33,823 bases of DNA from Hyphomicrobiales bacterium (GTDB taxonomy: Bacteria; Pseudomonadota; Alphaproteobacteria; Rhizobiales; Xanthobacteraceae), in contig JAGXAC010000018.1 in the NCBI GenBank assembly GCA_019075925.1, positions 1-33,823 on the forward strand. The letters are read 5' to 3'. Position numbers and translations under genes: made by a program. Below the pieces are notes generated by a model. It did no database searches, had not been told where the DNA came from, and saw only the letters and a program-made list of their open reading frames with translations. This document shows, one piece after another, positions 8,670 through 17,156 of the stretch (position 1 is the stretch's first letter; every line of letters begins with the position of its first letter).

Positions 8670-9881
8670 TTACAAACCCGATCCGCAGCGGCCGAGCTTG
8701 AGAACCTTGCACTCGTCCTTCACCGCCGGGTAGGTCTCCAGCACCTTGATGCCGAGCTTGCCGTCTGCTTTCTTGATGACCTCCTCGGCGCGCTCCGGCT
8801 GAATGATGTCGCGCGTTTGCGGATCGATCTCGATCGGTCCGCGGACGCCTTCGTGCTTCCATCCCTTCAGCGCATCGATCACTTTGGCGCCGTCGTCCAA
8901 GTTGCCATGCAGCGTGTTGATGACGTGGAAGATGCCCGCCATCGTATCCATGCCGGCCGCCGACATGAAATCGGGATAGGAGTTCGGACCGTAGGCCTCG
9001 TGCCACGCTTTGACGAAGGCCTGATTGCCCGGGGTGTCCAGGTCGTCGGAATAGCTTGCCATCACCACCAGGCCGATGGCCGCGTCGCTCATATGCGCCA
9101 GTTCATAATCGGGAATGAGATCCATCGGGCCGATCAGCCGGATGCCGGCTTTACGCATGTTGAGGTCGCCGTAGGTCTTCATCACGCCGGCGGCGTGCGA
9201 ACCGGACGGAACGAAGACGTAGAAACAATCGGGATGCTCGTCCTTCACGCGCTGGAAAAACGGCGTAAAGTCCGGCACCGGCCCCGGCGGTCCCAAGCGG
9301 ACCTCGTCGACCACCTTGCCGCCGGCTTTTTCAAAAGCGGTCTTGAAAGCCAGCGTCGAATCCTGTCCCGGCGGAAAATCGGTGAAGGCGGCGGCGGCGG
9401 TTTTACAGTTGAACTTCGTCGCCGCGTAGGTGCCCATCGGGTAAGCCGGGTCCCACATGCTGAACGAAAAGCGCGCGATGTAGGGCGACAAATTGGTAAT
9501 CCACGCGGTGCCCGCATTGGCGATGAGCATCGGCATTTTGACCTGCGTCACCAGCGGCGCCACCGCGATGGCCGACGGCGAAAACACAAAACCGGTAAGC
9601 AACTTCACTTTGTCGTTGGTGATGAGTTCGGTGACCACGGTTCTGGCATTGGCGCCGGAAGGCGGACCTTCGTCGCGTTTGATCAGTTCGATCTTGTTGT
9701 CGCCGAGGTCCTTGGCGTGCAGCTTGACGTAAAGGTCGAATGCCTTGTCGATTTGATTGCCGAGATCGGACATCGGACCCGAATACGGCAGCACGACGCC
9801 GATTTTGATCGTCTCTGCGCTGGCCGCTCCGAGGGAGCAAAATCCGAACAGCGCAGCTGCAAGCGCTCCGGCGACCTTCAT
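8670..9881 (-). CDS. ABC transporter substrate-binding protein (Liv/amide type) with signal peptide
   Basis: MKVAGALAAALFGFCSLGAASAETIKIGVVLPYSGPMSDLGNQIDKAFDLYVKLHAKDLG; completes the Liv operon. Confidence 0.92.
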   Translation of the reverse strand: MKVAGALAAALFGFCSLGAASAETIKIGVVLPYSGPMSDLGNQIDKAFDLYVKLHAKDLGDNKIELIKRDEGPPSGANARTVVTELITNDKVKLLTGFVFSPSAIAVAPLVTQVKMPMLIANAGTAWITNLSPYIARFSFSMWDPAYPMGTYAATKFNCKTAAAAFTDFPPGQDSTLAFKTAFEKAGGKVVDEVRLGPPGPVPDFTPFFQRVKDEHPDCFYVFVPSGSHAAGVMKTYGDLNMRKAGIRLIGPMDLIPDYELAHMSDAAIGLVVMASYSDDLDTPGNQAFVKAWHEAYGPNSYPDFMSAAGMDTMAGIFHVINTLHGNLDDGAKVIDALKGWKHEGVRGPIEIDPQTRDIIQPERAEEVIKKADGKLGIKVLETYPAVKDECKVLKLGRCGSGL

Positions 9882-10061
9882 GATGCGTCTCCTTGGGTTT
9901 CTTCCCAACACGCGAGCGTTCCACGATGGGCGAGGTTTGCTCTTGATTTTGGGCAGTTTCGCACGTCAATTCTGCAATGGCAAAATCGGCCACGGACAAA
10001 ACAAAAGCCGCGTCGGTGTGCCGCATAGAAAGCGGTGTGTTGCGGCGGGGCAGGCAGGACA

Positions 10062-10949
10062 ATGACGAAGCGGATCGACGGGAGGGCGCGCGCAGACCGT
10101 TTGGTCGCCGATGTCGCGGCAGCGGCCGCACAGCTGAAAGCCGTCGCCGGCTTGGCGCCGGGGCTTTGTGCCGTTCTGGTCGGCGACGATCCAGCCAGCC
10201 AGGTATACGTTCGCAACAAAGGCAAGGCGGCGATCGCGGCCGGGATCAACAGCTTTCAGGAACATTTGCCGGCGAGCGCCAGCGAAGCCGAACTGCTGGC
10301 GTTGATCGCCGGGCTCAATTCCGACGATCGGGTTGACGGCATTCTGGTGCAGTTGCCGCTGCCCAGGCATATCGATCCCCAGCGGGTCATCGACGCCATC
10401 GATCCCGGCAAGGATGTCGATGGCTTCCACGCGCTCAATGTCGGCCGTTTGTGGAGCGGCGGATGGAACCGCGCGCTGCTGCCGTGCACGCCTTACGGCT
10501 GTCTGCTGATGCTGCGCGGCGAGTTGACCGATCTTGCCGGCGCCGATGCGGTCGTGCTCGGGCGTTCCAACATTGTCGGCAAGCCGATGGCGGCGCTGTT
10601 ATTGGCGGAGAACTGCACCGTCACGCTGGCGCATTCTAAAACCCGTGACATCGCCACGCTCTTGCGCCGCGCCGATATTCTGGTGGCGGCGGTGGGTCGG
10701 CCGGAATTCGTGCGCGGCGACTGGATCAAGCCGGGCGCCGTCGTCATCGACGTCGGCATCAATCGCGTTTCGGCCGCTGATGGAAAATCGACGCTCGTCG
10801 GCGACGTGGCGTTCGCCGAGGCACAAGGAATTGCCGGCGCGATCACGCCGGTGCCGGGCGGCGTCGGCCCGATGACCATCGCCTGTCTGTTGCGCAATAC
10901 GTTGATCGCCGCGTGCCGCCGGCGCGGCCAGGCGGAGCCGCAACTCTAG
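10062..10949 (+). CDS. folD: Bifunctional methylenetetrahydrofolate dehydrogenase / methenyltetrahydrofolate cyclohydrolase
   Basis: [88 protein letters not shown]. Confidence 0.93.
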   Translation: MTKRIDGRARADRLVADVAAAAAQLKAVAGLAPGLCAVLVGDDPASQVYVRNKGKAAIAAGINSFQEHLPASASEAELLALIAGLNSDDRVDGILVQLPLPRHIDPQRVIDAIDPGKDVDGFHALNVGRLWSGGWNRALLPCTPYGCLLMLRGELTDLAGADAVVLGRSNIVGKPMAALLLAENCTVTLAHSKTRDIATLLRRADILVAAVGRPEFVRGDWIKPGAVVIDVGINRVSAADGKSTLVGDVAFAEAQGIAGAITPVPGGVGPMTIACLLRNTLIAACRRRGQAEPQL

Positions 10950-10984
10950 ATGCCGATCCGGGCCAGTTGAGTCGGACTAGGGGC

Positions 10985-11307
10985 TCAGCCGGACTCAGCC
11001 GGTCTCGCAGTGAGTTTTAGCAACGCGACGAACAACGCGCCGATGAAACAGGGGATCGCCGCGGCGCGAGCGGCCCGAAGCCGAGCGCGCCGAGCGCCGC
11101 GCCAAGGAGCGCAGCGGAAAAGACCGGTCCGAGGGCTTGGCGCGACAAGTGCAACGCCTCGGCGATTGCGGGCGCGGTATAGCCGATCGCCTGGGTATCG
11201 TAGCCGTCGAACGCAGCCGCCAACATGCACGGCACCAGGATGCCGATCTGATAGGCGGTGATCGGATGCCGGTCGATCGTGTCGCTTACATTGACGGTTG
11301 TGGTCAT
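10985..11307 (-). pseudogene. Internally deleted MFS transporter remnant (AAHS-like), N-terminal ~80 aa joined out of frame to C-terminal ~25 aa
   Basis: Frame 1: MTTTVNVSDTIDRHPITAYQIGILVPCMLAAAFDGYDTQAIGYTAPAIAEALHLSRQALGPVFSAALLGAALGALGFGPLA; the other frame continues AAIPCFIGALFVALLKLTARPAESG*. Junction about 11060-11068; the central TM segments are missing. Confidence 0.72.
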
Positions 11308-11393
11308 CGCTCGTTCGAATCCGGGTGCCGGCGCGTATGCCGCACTGGCCTAGCATGCCGTCAGATCATAGGATCGAGTCAAACGGGAGGTGT

Positions 11394-12308
11394 ATGGGCA
11401 TGAACGTGGCGACCGCCGAAAAAGTAAAGACCCTGAGCGCGTGCCTGGGAACCTACGCGCACACCAAGGCGCTCAAGGGCGGCGACATCAAATCCGATAA
11501 GGTGTCGCTTGCCTTCACCGAGATCAATCCAGTCAATCGCGCGTTCATGCTGATGGCGCGCGAGCAGAAGTTCGACGTGTGCGAGATGGCGATCGCCACG
11601 TACTTGCAGGCCAAGGCCTATGGGAAGCCGATCATGCTGCTGCCGGCGACCATGATGGCGCGTTTTCAGCACGGCGCGCTGCTCTACAACGCCGAACGCG
11701 GCACGCTGCGGCCGCAAGATCTGGCCGGCCGCCGCATCGGCGTGCGCGCCTTCTCGCAGACCACCGGCGTCTGGATCCGCGGCATCTTGTGGAAGGATTA
11801 TGGGCTCGATCTCTCCACAGTGAACTGGGTCACCTTCGAGGACGCTCACGTCGCCGAATATCGCGATCCGCCCGGCGTCGAGCGCGCCGCGGCCGGCAAG
11901 GACATCGCCAAAATGCTGATGGATGGCGAGCTCGATGCGGCTATCTTCGGCGGCGCCATGCCCGGCGATCCGCGACTGAAAAGTGTCATTCCCGATCCGG
12001 AAGCCGCCGGCAAAGCCTGGTGCGAAAAGCACGGCACCGTGCCGATCAACCATATGGTCGTCGTCAAGGATACTCTCGCGAAGTCCGACCAGGGCGTCGT
12101 GCGCGAAGTCTTTCGCATGCTGCTCGCGAGCAAGAAAGCGGCAGGTTTGCCTGCACCCGGCGCCGTCGACTTCGTTCCATTCGGTTACGATGCAGTGCGG
12201 CCGGCGCTCGAATTGATGGCCAGTTACGCCGCGGAAATGAAGCTCATTCCGCGCCGTTACGCAGTCGAGGAATTGTTCGACGACACGACGCGTGCCCTGC
12301 ACGTCTGA
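11394..12308 (+). CDS. 4,5-dihydroxyphthalate decarboxylase-like / periplasmic-binding-fold protein
   Basis: LSACLGTYAHTKALKGGDI...PVNRAFMLMAREQKFDVCEMAIATYLQAKAYGKPIMLLPATMMARFQH...GVRAFSQTTGVWIRGIL...VTFEDAHVAEYRDPPGVERA. Family by recall; AGGTG-type RBS upstream. Start MGMNVATAEK. Confidence 0.7.
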   Translation: MGMNVATAEKVKTLSACLGTYAHTKALKGGDIKSDKVSLAFTEINPVNRAFMLMAREQKFDVCEMAIATYLQAKAYGKPIMLLPATMMARFQHGALLYNAERGTLRPQDLAGRRIGVRAFSQTTGVWIRGILWKDYGLDLSTVNWVTFEDAHVAEYRDPPGVERAAAGKDIAKMLMDGELDAAIFGGAMPGDPRLKSVIPDPEAAGKAWCEKHGTVPINHMVVVKDTLAKSDQGVVREVFRMLLASKKAAGLPAPGAVDFVPFGYDAVRPALELMASYAAEMKLIPRRYAVEELFDDTTRALHV

Positions 12309-12321
12309 CGGCGGCGGGCGG

Positions 12322-13020
12322 CTATCCGGTAAAGTTGCGATCGATCAGGACGCCAATCAGAACGCCCGCCAGCGCGGCGGCGATGCCGATGCAGACCGTT
12401 TCCAGCACGGTGCGTAGTATGTCGCGTTCGGCGATACGGGCGCGTCCAATGCCGAGCCCGATCAGCAGCGCCATAGTGACGACGCCGGAAATGACTCTCG
12501 CTTGCGGGATCGGTGCGAACACGAACGGCAGGATCGGCACCGCCGCCGCCAGAAAGTCGGCCAGCAACATCCATAGCGCCTGCTCCCAGGGGTTGAGCGG
12601 CTCGTCCGCCTGACTTTGCAGCGCCAGCATCAAACCGCCGAGCGCCGCGCGGTCGCCTTGCACGGCGCCGCTCAGTGCCGTCGATTGCTCGCGCGTCAGA
12701 CCGGCGGCTTTGAACCGGTTCGGCAGCGAAGCCGAGAACGCATCGAGCTCCCGGTCGGATTGCACCGAAGAGCGCCGTGCGTTGATCGCGTCTCGCGTCG
12801 TTTCAACATCGAGATAGGCCCCAGCCATCATCGAAACGGCGGCCGCTACCGCGCCGGAGGCGCCGGCGATCAGCACGGTCGCGCTGCTGGTGGTGGTCGC
12901 GGCGACGCCGAAGATCAGTCCAAAGATGGAGACGGTGCCGTCTTCCATTCCGAACACCACGGTGCCGGCGGAATTGGCCAGCGAGCTTTGCAGCCGCCGG
13001 AAAGCTGCGACGATGGTCAT
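12322..13020 (-). CDS. VIT1/CCC1 transporter family protein
   Basis: ANSAGTVVFGMEDGTVSIFGLIFGVAATTTSSATVLIAGASGAVAAAVSMMAGAYLDVETTRDA and C-terminal TM segments. Confidence 0.82.
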   Translation of the reverse strand: MTIVAAFRRLQSSLANSAGTVVFGMEDGTVSIFGLIFGVAATTTSSATVLIAGASGAVAAAVSMMAGAYLDVETTRDAINARRSSVQSDRELDAFSASLPNRFKAAGLTREQSTALSGAVQGDRAALGGLMLALQSQADEPLNPWEQALWMLLADFLAAAVPILPFVFAPIPQARVISGVVTMALLIGLGIGRARIAERDILRTVLETVCIGIAAALAGVLIGVLIDRNFTG

Positions 13021-13073
13021 GATCGGCGGCCCCCCTCGTTCGGATTCCCCAGCACAAATTTACCGATTGCCCT

Positions 13074-13086
13074 CAATATGATATTG
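13074..13086. promoter_or_regulatory. Palindrome CAATAT-G-ATATTG upstream of the extradiol dioxygenase gene
   Basis: Perfect 6-1-6 inverted repeat 24 nt upstream of the ATG at 13111, between divergent genes. Confidence 0.4.
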
Positions 13087-13110
13087 ATAATCGGCCAGGA
13101 GAGAGCGGCG

Positions 13111-14115
13111 ATGCAACTGCAATCGCTCGGCTATGTCGGCATCCGCAGCAACGCGTTGGAAGATTGGGCGGCCTACGGCACCCGCTTCCTCGGCATGCAG
13201 CTCGTCGATCAAAGCAAAAACACGTTGGCGCTGCGCATGGACGATCGCAAGCAGCGCGTCGTCATTGCGGCCGGCGAAGGCGAAGGACCGTCCTTCTACG
13301 GCTGGGAAACGGCGGATGCGGCGGCACTCGAGGCGCTCGCGGCGCGTCTTGAGGCGGCGGAGATAGAGGTCGCCCGCGGTTCACGCGCGCTCGCCGAGGA
13401 GCGGCGCGTCAAGGACTTGATCGTCTTTGTCGATCCTGTCGGCACCCGGCTGGAAGCGTTCCACGGCGCTGAAATTGCGGCCCAGTCGTTTGAGCCGGGG
13501 CGCGCGATTTCCGGGTTCCGCACCGGGCCGCTTGGGATGGGACATGCCGTGCTCACGGCGGAGCGGATCGATGAGGTCGTGCCTTTCTACACCGATCTGC
13601 TCGGCTTCCGGCTCAGCGACTATTTCGTGCGTCCGTTCAAAGCCTATTTCTTCCATCTCAACCCGCGCCACCACAGCCTCGCTTTCATCGAAAGCGGTAC
13701 GAACGGCATCCATCATCTGATGGTTGAGCTCTGTTATCTCGATGATGTCGGGCAAGCCTACGACTTGGCGCTGCGCCAGCCAGAAAAGATCGGCACCACG
13801 CTCGGCCGCCACACCAACGATCAGGTGACGTCGTTCTACTCATGGTCGCCGTCGAAGTTCTTGGTGGAGTATGGTTGGGGTGGCCGCTCGATCGATCCGT
13901 CGAACTGGAAACCGCAGCTGCGCACCGACGGTCCGAGCCTGTGGGGGCATGATCGCCTGTGGCTGCCGCCGGACAAGCGCGAGGACGCGCGCGACCTGCG
14001 CATCAGCGTTGCCGCGGCCGGCGGCCGCGAACCGCTCAACGTCATGGACGGAAATTACCTGCGGGCGCGCGACGTTTGCCCCTGGTGGAACGCCAACCTG
14101 GTGGAGCGGATTTGA
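13111..14115 (+). CDS. Two-domain extradiol ring-cleavage dioxygenase (VOC superfamily, BphC-like)
   Basis: LGYVGIRSNALEDWAAYGTRFLGMQ; metal-ligand contexts GMGHAVL, RHHSLAF and FLVEYGWGG all present. Confidence 0.88.
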   Translation: MQLQSLGYVGIRSNALEDWAAYGTRFLGMQLVDQSKNTLALRMDDRKQRVVIAAGEGEGPSFYGWETADAAALEALAARLEAAEIEVARGSRALAEERRVKDLIVFVDPVGTRLEAFHGAEIAAQSFEPGRAISGFRTGPLGMGHAVLTAERIDEVVPFYTDLLGFRLSDYFVRPFKAYFFHLNPRHHSLAFIESGTNGIHHLMVELCYLDDVGQAYDLALRQPEKIGTTLGRHTNDQVTSFYSWSPSKFLVEYGWGGRSIDPSNWKPQLRTDGPSLWGHDRLWLPPDKREDARDLRISVAAAGGREPLNVMDGNYLRARDVCPWWNANLVERI

Positions 14116-14156
14116 CATTCGCCGGCCCTTTTAGCGGCGAACTCGCGAAGCGAATG
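14116..14156. terminator. Candidate stem-loop between convergent genes
   Basis: CATTCGC (14116-14122) pairs with GCGAATG (14150-14156); nested alternative TCGCCG (14119-14124)/CGGCGA (14135-14140). Convergent context; no clear U-tract. Confidence 0.3.
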
Positions 14157-14198
14157 CCAGATGCAAAGCTCCACTAGCGGCATGCAAGACCTGCTAGC

Positions 14199-14588
14199 TC
14201 ACCAGTTGTTGGCGCGTCGCACCGCGGTCCAGCTGCCGGCGCACTGGCCGGTCGACGTGCGCCATTGACCGCGGCCGTTATTGCCGACGAGCCGGCCGAA
14301 ACCGCTCGCCGAGCGTCCCGCCTCGGCAACGACGACGCGTATTTCGCCGCCCGGCGACACGCGGCCGGCGACACGGTAATTCTGTTCGGTGGCGAGCACC
14401 TGATTGTTGACAATCCTTACCGAGTACCGCAGCGAGCGGTCGCAATCGCCGCGCAGCGTGTTGATCACCACGCTCCAATTACCGTCATACGCGCCGGCGG
14501 CGTCGGCATCGGAAGAAGCGTAAAAGCCCGCCATCAGCAATGCGGCGGCGAAAGCGGCACCAAATATCGGGCGCAGAAAATGACTCAT
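14199..14588 (-). CDS. Small secreted hypothetical protein
   Basis: MSHFLRPIFGAAFAAALLMAGFYASSDADAAGAYDGNWSVVINTLRGDCDRSLRYSVRIVNN...; signal peptide; start overlaps the end of the upstream patatin gene. Confidence 0.65.
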   Translation of the reverse strand: MSHFLRPIFGAAFAAALLMAGFYASSDADAAGAYDGNWSVVINTLRGDCDRSLRYSVRIVNNQVLATEQNYRVAGRVSPGGEIRVVVAEAGRSASGFGRLVGNNGRGQWRTSTGQCAGSWTAVRRANNW

Positions 14589-15901
14589 CGGTTTGCTCCG
14601 GTTTTTTCAATGCGACTTGGTTGCAGCGAAGCAGGAGCCGCAGGATAGGGCGGCGGCCGGTCGCTGAATGCGTTGGCGCCGCGGCCTTGTTCGACGCCGG
14701 TTTTAAACAGCGCGCCCATATATTTGGGATCGAACGCGCCGGCACTCGGCGCGTGGAAGCTTGTCGGAATCGTCGCGATGTTGAAATTGATGCCGCTTCG
14801 CTTGGCCGCGAGATAGGCGCGGTCGATCATCAGCCGCGTATCCACCGGCACCGCCATGTCGATCGATTGGGTCAGGATCGTGGGGGCGAAACGGTCGACG
14901 ACCTTGAAGTTCGGTTGCAGGCCCGTATTGACGACGACATAAAGCGCGGTCGCCGGCAGATGATATTGACTAGTCGCTCCCATCAGCGCCGCCGGCGCGA
15001 CGAAGAATTGGCCACCAAGGCCGCCGTCCACATGCATTTCGGTAAAATGTTTGCCGTTCGCTTCGACGTTGATCATCACCGGCGGGAAGCCGCCCGGCAC
15101 CGAAGCGGAGGCCAGCAGAATGCTGCAAAACAGCTTGGTTGCTCGCTCGCCGCCATGCGCGGCAATGGCGCCCATATTCCAGACCACCGAACGTTCGGTG
15201 TCGAGGTTGGTGGTTACGACAAACAGCCGCCGGCCGGCGCGGTGCGCGGCGGCAACATCCGCCATCAGCTCCGGCGTGATCTGCTTGGCGATAAAATCCC
15301 GCAGCGGCCAGGAATTGACGAAGCTCTCGCCGGTCGAGCTGCCGGCCTCAAAAATATCCGCGGCGGAAACCTGCGTGTAGGCCTTGCGCAGCTGCTCGTC
15401 GTAGCGCGGTCCGGCAAAAATAAATGGCGCCATCAGCGCCCCGGTAGAGACCCCGGTTACCACCTGATAGTCGGGACGTTTGCCGGCGGCAGTCAGTCCC
15501 GTCATCAAACCGGCGCCGAATGCGCCGTCGGAGCCGCCGCTGGAGAGAATGAGCCAAGGGCCGGGCTGCGCGGGAAGAGCGTTGGCGTAGTCGGTTTCCG
15601 AATCCGCCCAGAAGCGGGCATCGGGAATACCGGGGACTGCTGCTGCCGCATCTTCGGCCGCGGTAAACGGAATGCGCGGCGGCAGTTGTTTCGATGTGGA
15701 TGGCGCCGGGCCTGGGGCAGCGGGCTTCGTATGTCCGGTGGCCGTGCCGCCGCGCTTGGCGCGCGGTTGGCTATTGACTGCCTGGGCTTGCGCCGCGCCG
15801 GAGGCGTAGGGGAGCTCGGGCGACAGCAGTAACGAGGCCGCCAGCAGCGCGCCGGCGGCACCAATGATGGATCGCATCCGTAGGGAGATGGCGTTATTCA
15901 T
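14585..15901 (-). CDS. Patatin-like phospholipase domain protein with N-terminal signal/TM segment
   Basis: LILSSGGSDGAFGAGLMTGL, nucleophile GVSTGA (GxSxG), HVDGG (Asp motif). Start MNNAISLRMRSIIGAAGALLAASLLL at 15901. Confidence 0.85.
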   Translation of the reverse strand: MNNAISLRMRSIIGAAGALLAASLLLSPELPYASGAAQAQAVNSQPRAKRGGTATGHTKPAAPGPAPSTSKQLPPRIPFTAAEDAAAAVPGIPDARFWADSETDYANALPAQPGPWLILSSGGSDGAFGAGLMTGLTAAGKRPDYQVVTGVSTGALMAPFIFAGPRYDEQLRKAYTQVSAADIFEAGSSTGESFVNSWPLRDFIAKQITPELMADVAAAHRAGRRLFVVTTNLDTERSVVWNMGAIAAHGGERATKLFCSILLASASVPGGFPPVMINVEANGKHFTEMHVDGGLGGQFFVAPAALMGATSQYHLPATALYVVVNTGLQPNFKVVDRFAPTILTQSIDMAVPVDTRLMIDRAYLAAKRSGINFNIATIPTSFHAPSAGAFDPKYMGALFKTGVEQGRGANAFSDRPPPYPAAPASLQPSRIEKTGANR

Positions 15902-16085
15902 CCAGCAGAACCAGCAAGCCTCGATACCGCAATCCACAGCTATCGGCCGGCAAAAACGCACGTCAGGGGCAGATAGGCCTCGGCCGCGTAAAGTCAATCG
16001 TGCTGCGCCCAATACGCTGCCAACCCTAGGAATATGCGCCCAAATCCACAATCGGACTTTATTGCTTATCAACCATCTTGATAGC

Positions 16086-17021
16086 TCAGGCGTGTCGATC
16101 GGCGACGAAATGCGCACCCTCGATCAGGATCGCCGCGCTGGCGCCGAACGGCGCCAAGGCCTGCTCGGCTTCGGCGACCAGATCGCCCAATCGTGCCTTT
16201 GCTTTGGCGACTCCCAGCGCGCTCACCATGGTCGACTTGCCGGCGGCCGCGTCCTTGCCGGTCTGTTTGCCGACCATCGCGGTATCGCCTTCGAGATCGA
16301 GGAGATCGTCGGCGATCTGAAAGGCCTGGCCGACAGCCGATCCGTAGCGCTCGAGCGCGGTGCGTTGCGGCGCAGTCGCTGCGCCAAGCATGCCGCCGGC
16401 TTCACAGGCGAACCGCAGCAGCGCGCCGGTTTTCATGGCTTGCAGGATGCGTACCTCGTTTTCGCCCAGGCGCTGCGGCCCGGTGCCGGCGAAGCGGCCT
16501 TCGGCACCGAGATCGAGCATCTGCCCGCCGACCATGCCGCCAAGCCCGGCCGCGCGGGCAAGCGCGGCGACCAGTTCGACGCGGACGCCGGCATCGGGAT
16601 GGGTCTCGCGGCGCGACAGAATGTCGAAAGCGAAGGTCAATAGCCCATCGCCCGCCAGGATTGCGGTTGCTTCGTCGAATTTCTTGTGCGCAGTCGGCTG
16701 TCCGCGCCGCAAATCGTCGTTGTCCATGGCGGGCAAATCGTCATGGACCAGCGAATAGCAATGGACGCATTCGAGCGCGGCGCCCGCCATCAGCGGCTGT
16801 TGCCGCGGCACATCGAAAAGAGCGGCGCTCTCGACCACCAGGAACGGCCGGAAACGCTTGCCGCCGCCAAGGCTCGCGTAACGCATGGCTTCCATCAGCC
16901 GCGTCGGCCGGCCCATTTCGCCAGGCGCCGCGGCGGCCGCCAGCAGCCGATCGAGCAATAATTCGATATCTTTTGCCGTTGCATCGAGACGGGCGAGAAA
17001 AGCGCTATCTTTGCCGTTCAT
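16086..17021 (-). CDS. ispA: Polyprenyl synthetase, farnesyl/geranyl diphosphate synthase type (IspA-like)
   Basis: GGGKRFRP, first Asp-rich motif HDDLPAMDNDDLRRG, GGQMLDL, second motif QIADDLLDLEGD, GKSTMVS. Confidence 0.85.
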   Translation of the reverse strand: MNGKDSAFLARLDATAKDIELLLDRLLAAAAAPGEMGRPTRLMEAMRYASLGGGKRFRPFLVVESAALFDVPRQQPLMAGAALECVHCYSLVHDDLPAMDNDDLRRGQPTAHKKFDEATAILAGDGLLTFAFDILSRRETHPDAGVRVELVAALARAAGLGGMVGGQMLDLGAEGRFAGTGPQRLGENEVRILQAMKTGALLRFACEAGGMLGAATAPQRTALERYGSAVGQAFQIADDLLDLEGDTAMVGKQTGKDAAAGKSTMVSALGVAKAKARLGDLVAEAEQALAPFGASAAILIEGAHFVADRHA

Positions 17022-17083
17022 CGCTGATTTGCCTCGACACTTCCGTTGGCCCCAACAGGTGCTATCTCGTCATATAATTGGCA

Positions 17084-17115
17084 AGCCGGGCCGTCCACTG
17101 TTGGGCCGCCCGGCT
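17084..17115. promoter_or_regulatory. 8-bp perfect stem AGCCGGGC/GCCCGGCT in the hpnB leader
   Basis: 17084-17091 pairs with 17108-17115, 16-nt loop, about 40 nt upstream of the hpnB ATG in the divergent ispA-hpnB spacer. Confidence 0.4.
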
Positions 17116-17156
17116 GCTACCAAAGGCTATCTGTGACGAACGAAGTTATAGGGTCA

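Noticed and set aside
7534-10028. Long plus-strand ORFs (399 and 403 aa) opposite the Liv permease and binding-protein genes
   Set aside because: Arg/His/Asp-rich antisense translations typical of high-GC codon bias; the minus-strand frames carry clear family motifs.
10984-11003. Tandem 10-bp near repeat CTCAGCCGGA/CTCAGCCGGT
   Set aside because: Only two copies, at the 3' end of the MFS pseudogene; too short to call a repeat element.
12616-13110. Upstream extension of the dioxygenase ORF (ORF 12616-14115)
   Set aside because: The extension is low-complexity sequence antisense to the VIT/CCC1 gene; ATG at 13111 fits the VOC N-terminus.
14540-15832. 430-aa plus-strand ORF opposite the patatin gene
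   Set aside because: Antisense shadow ORF; the opposite frame has GxSxG and DGG patatin motifs and a signal peptide.
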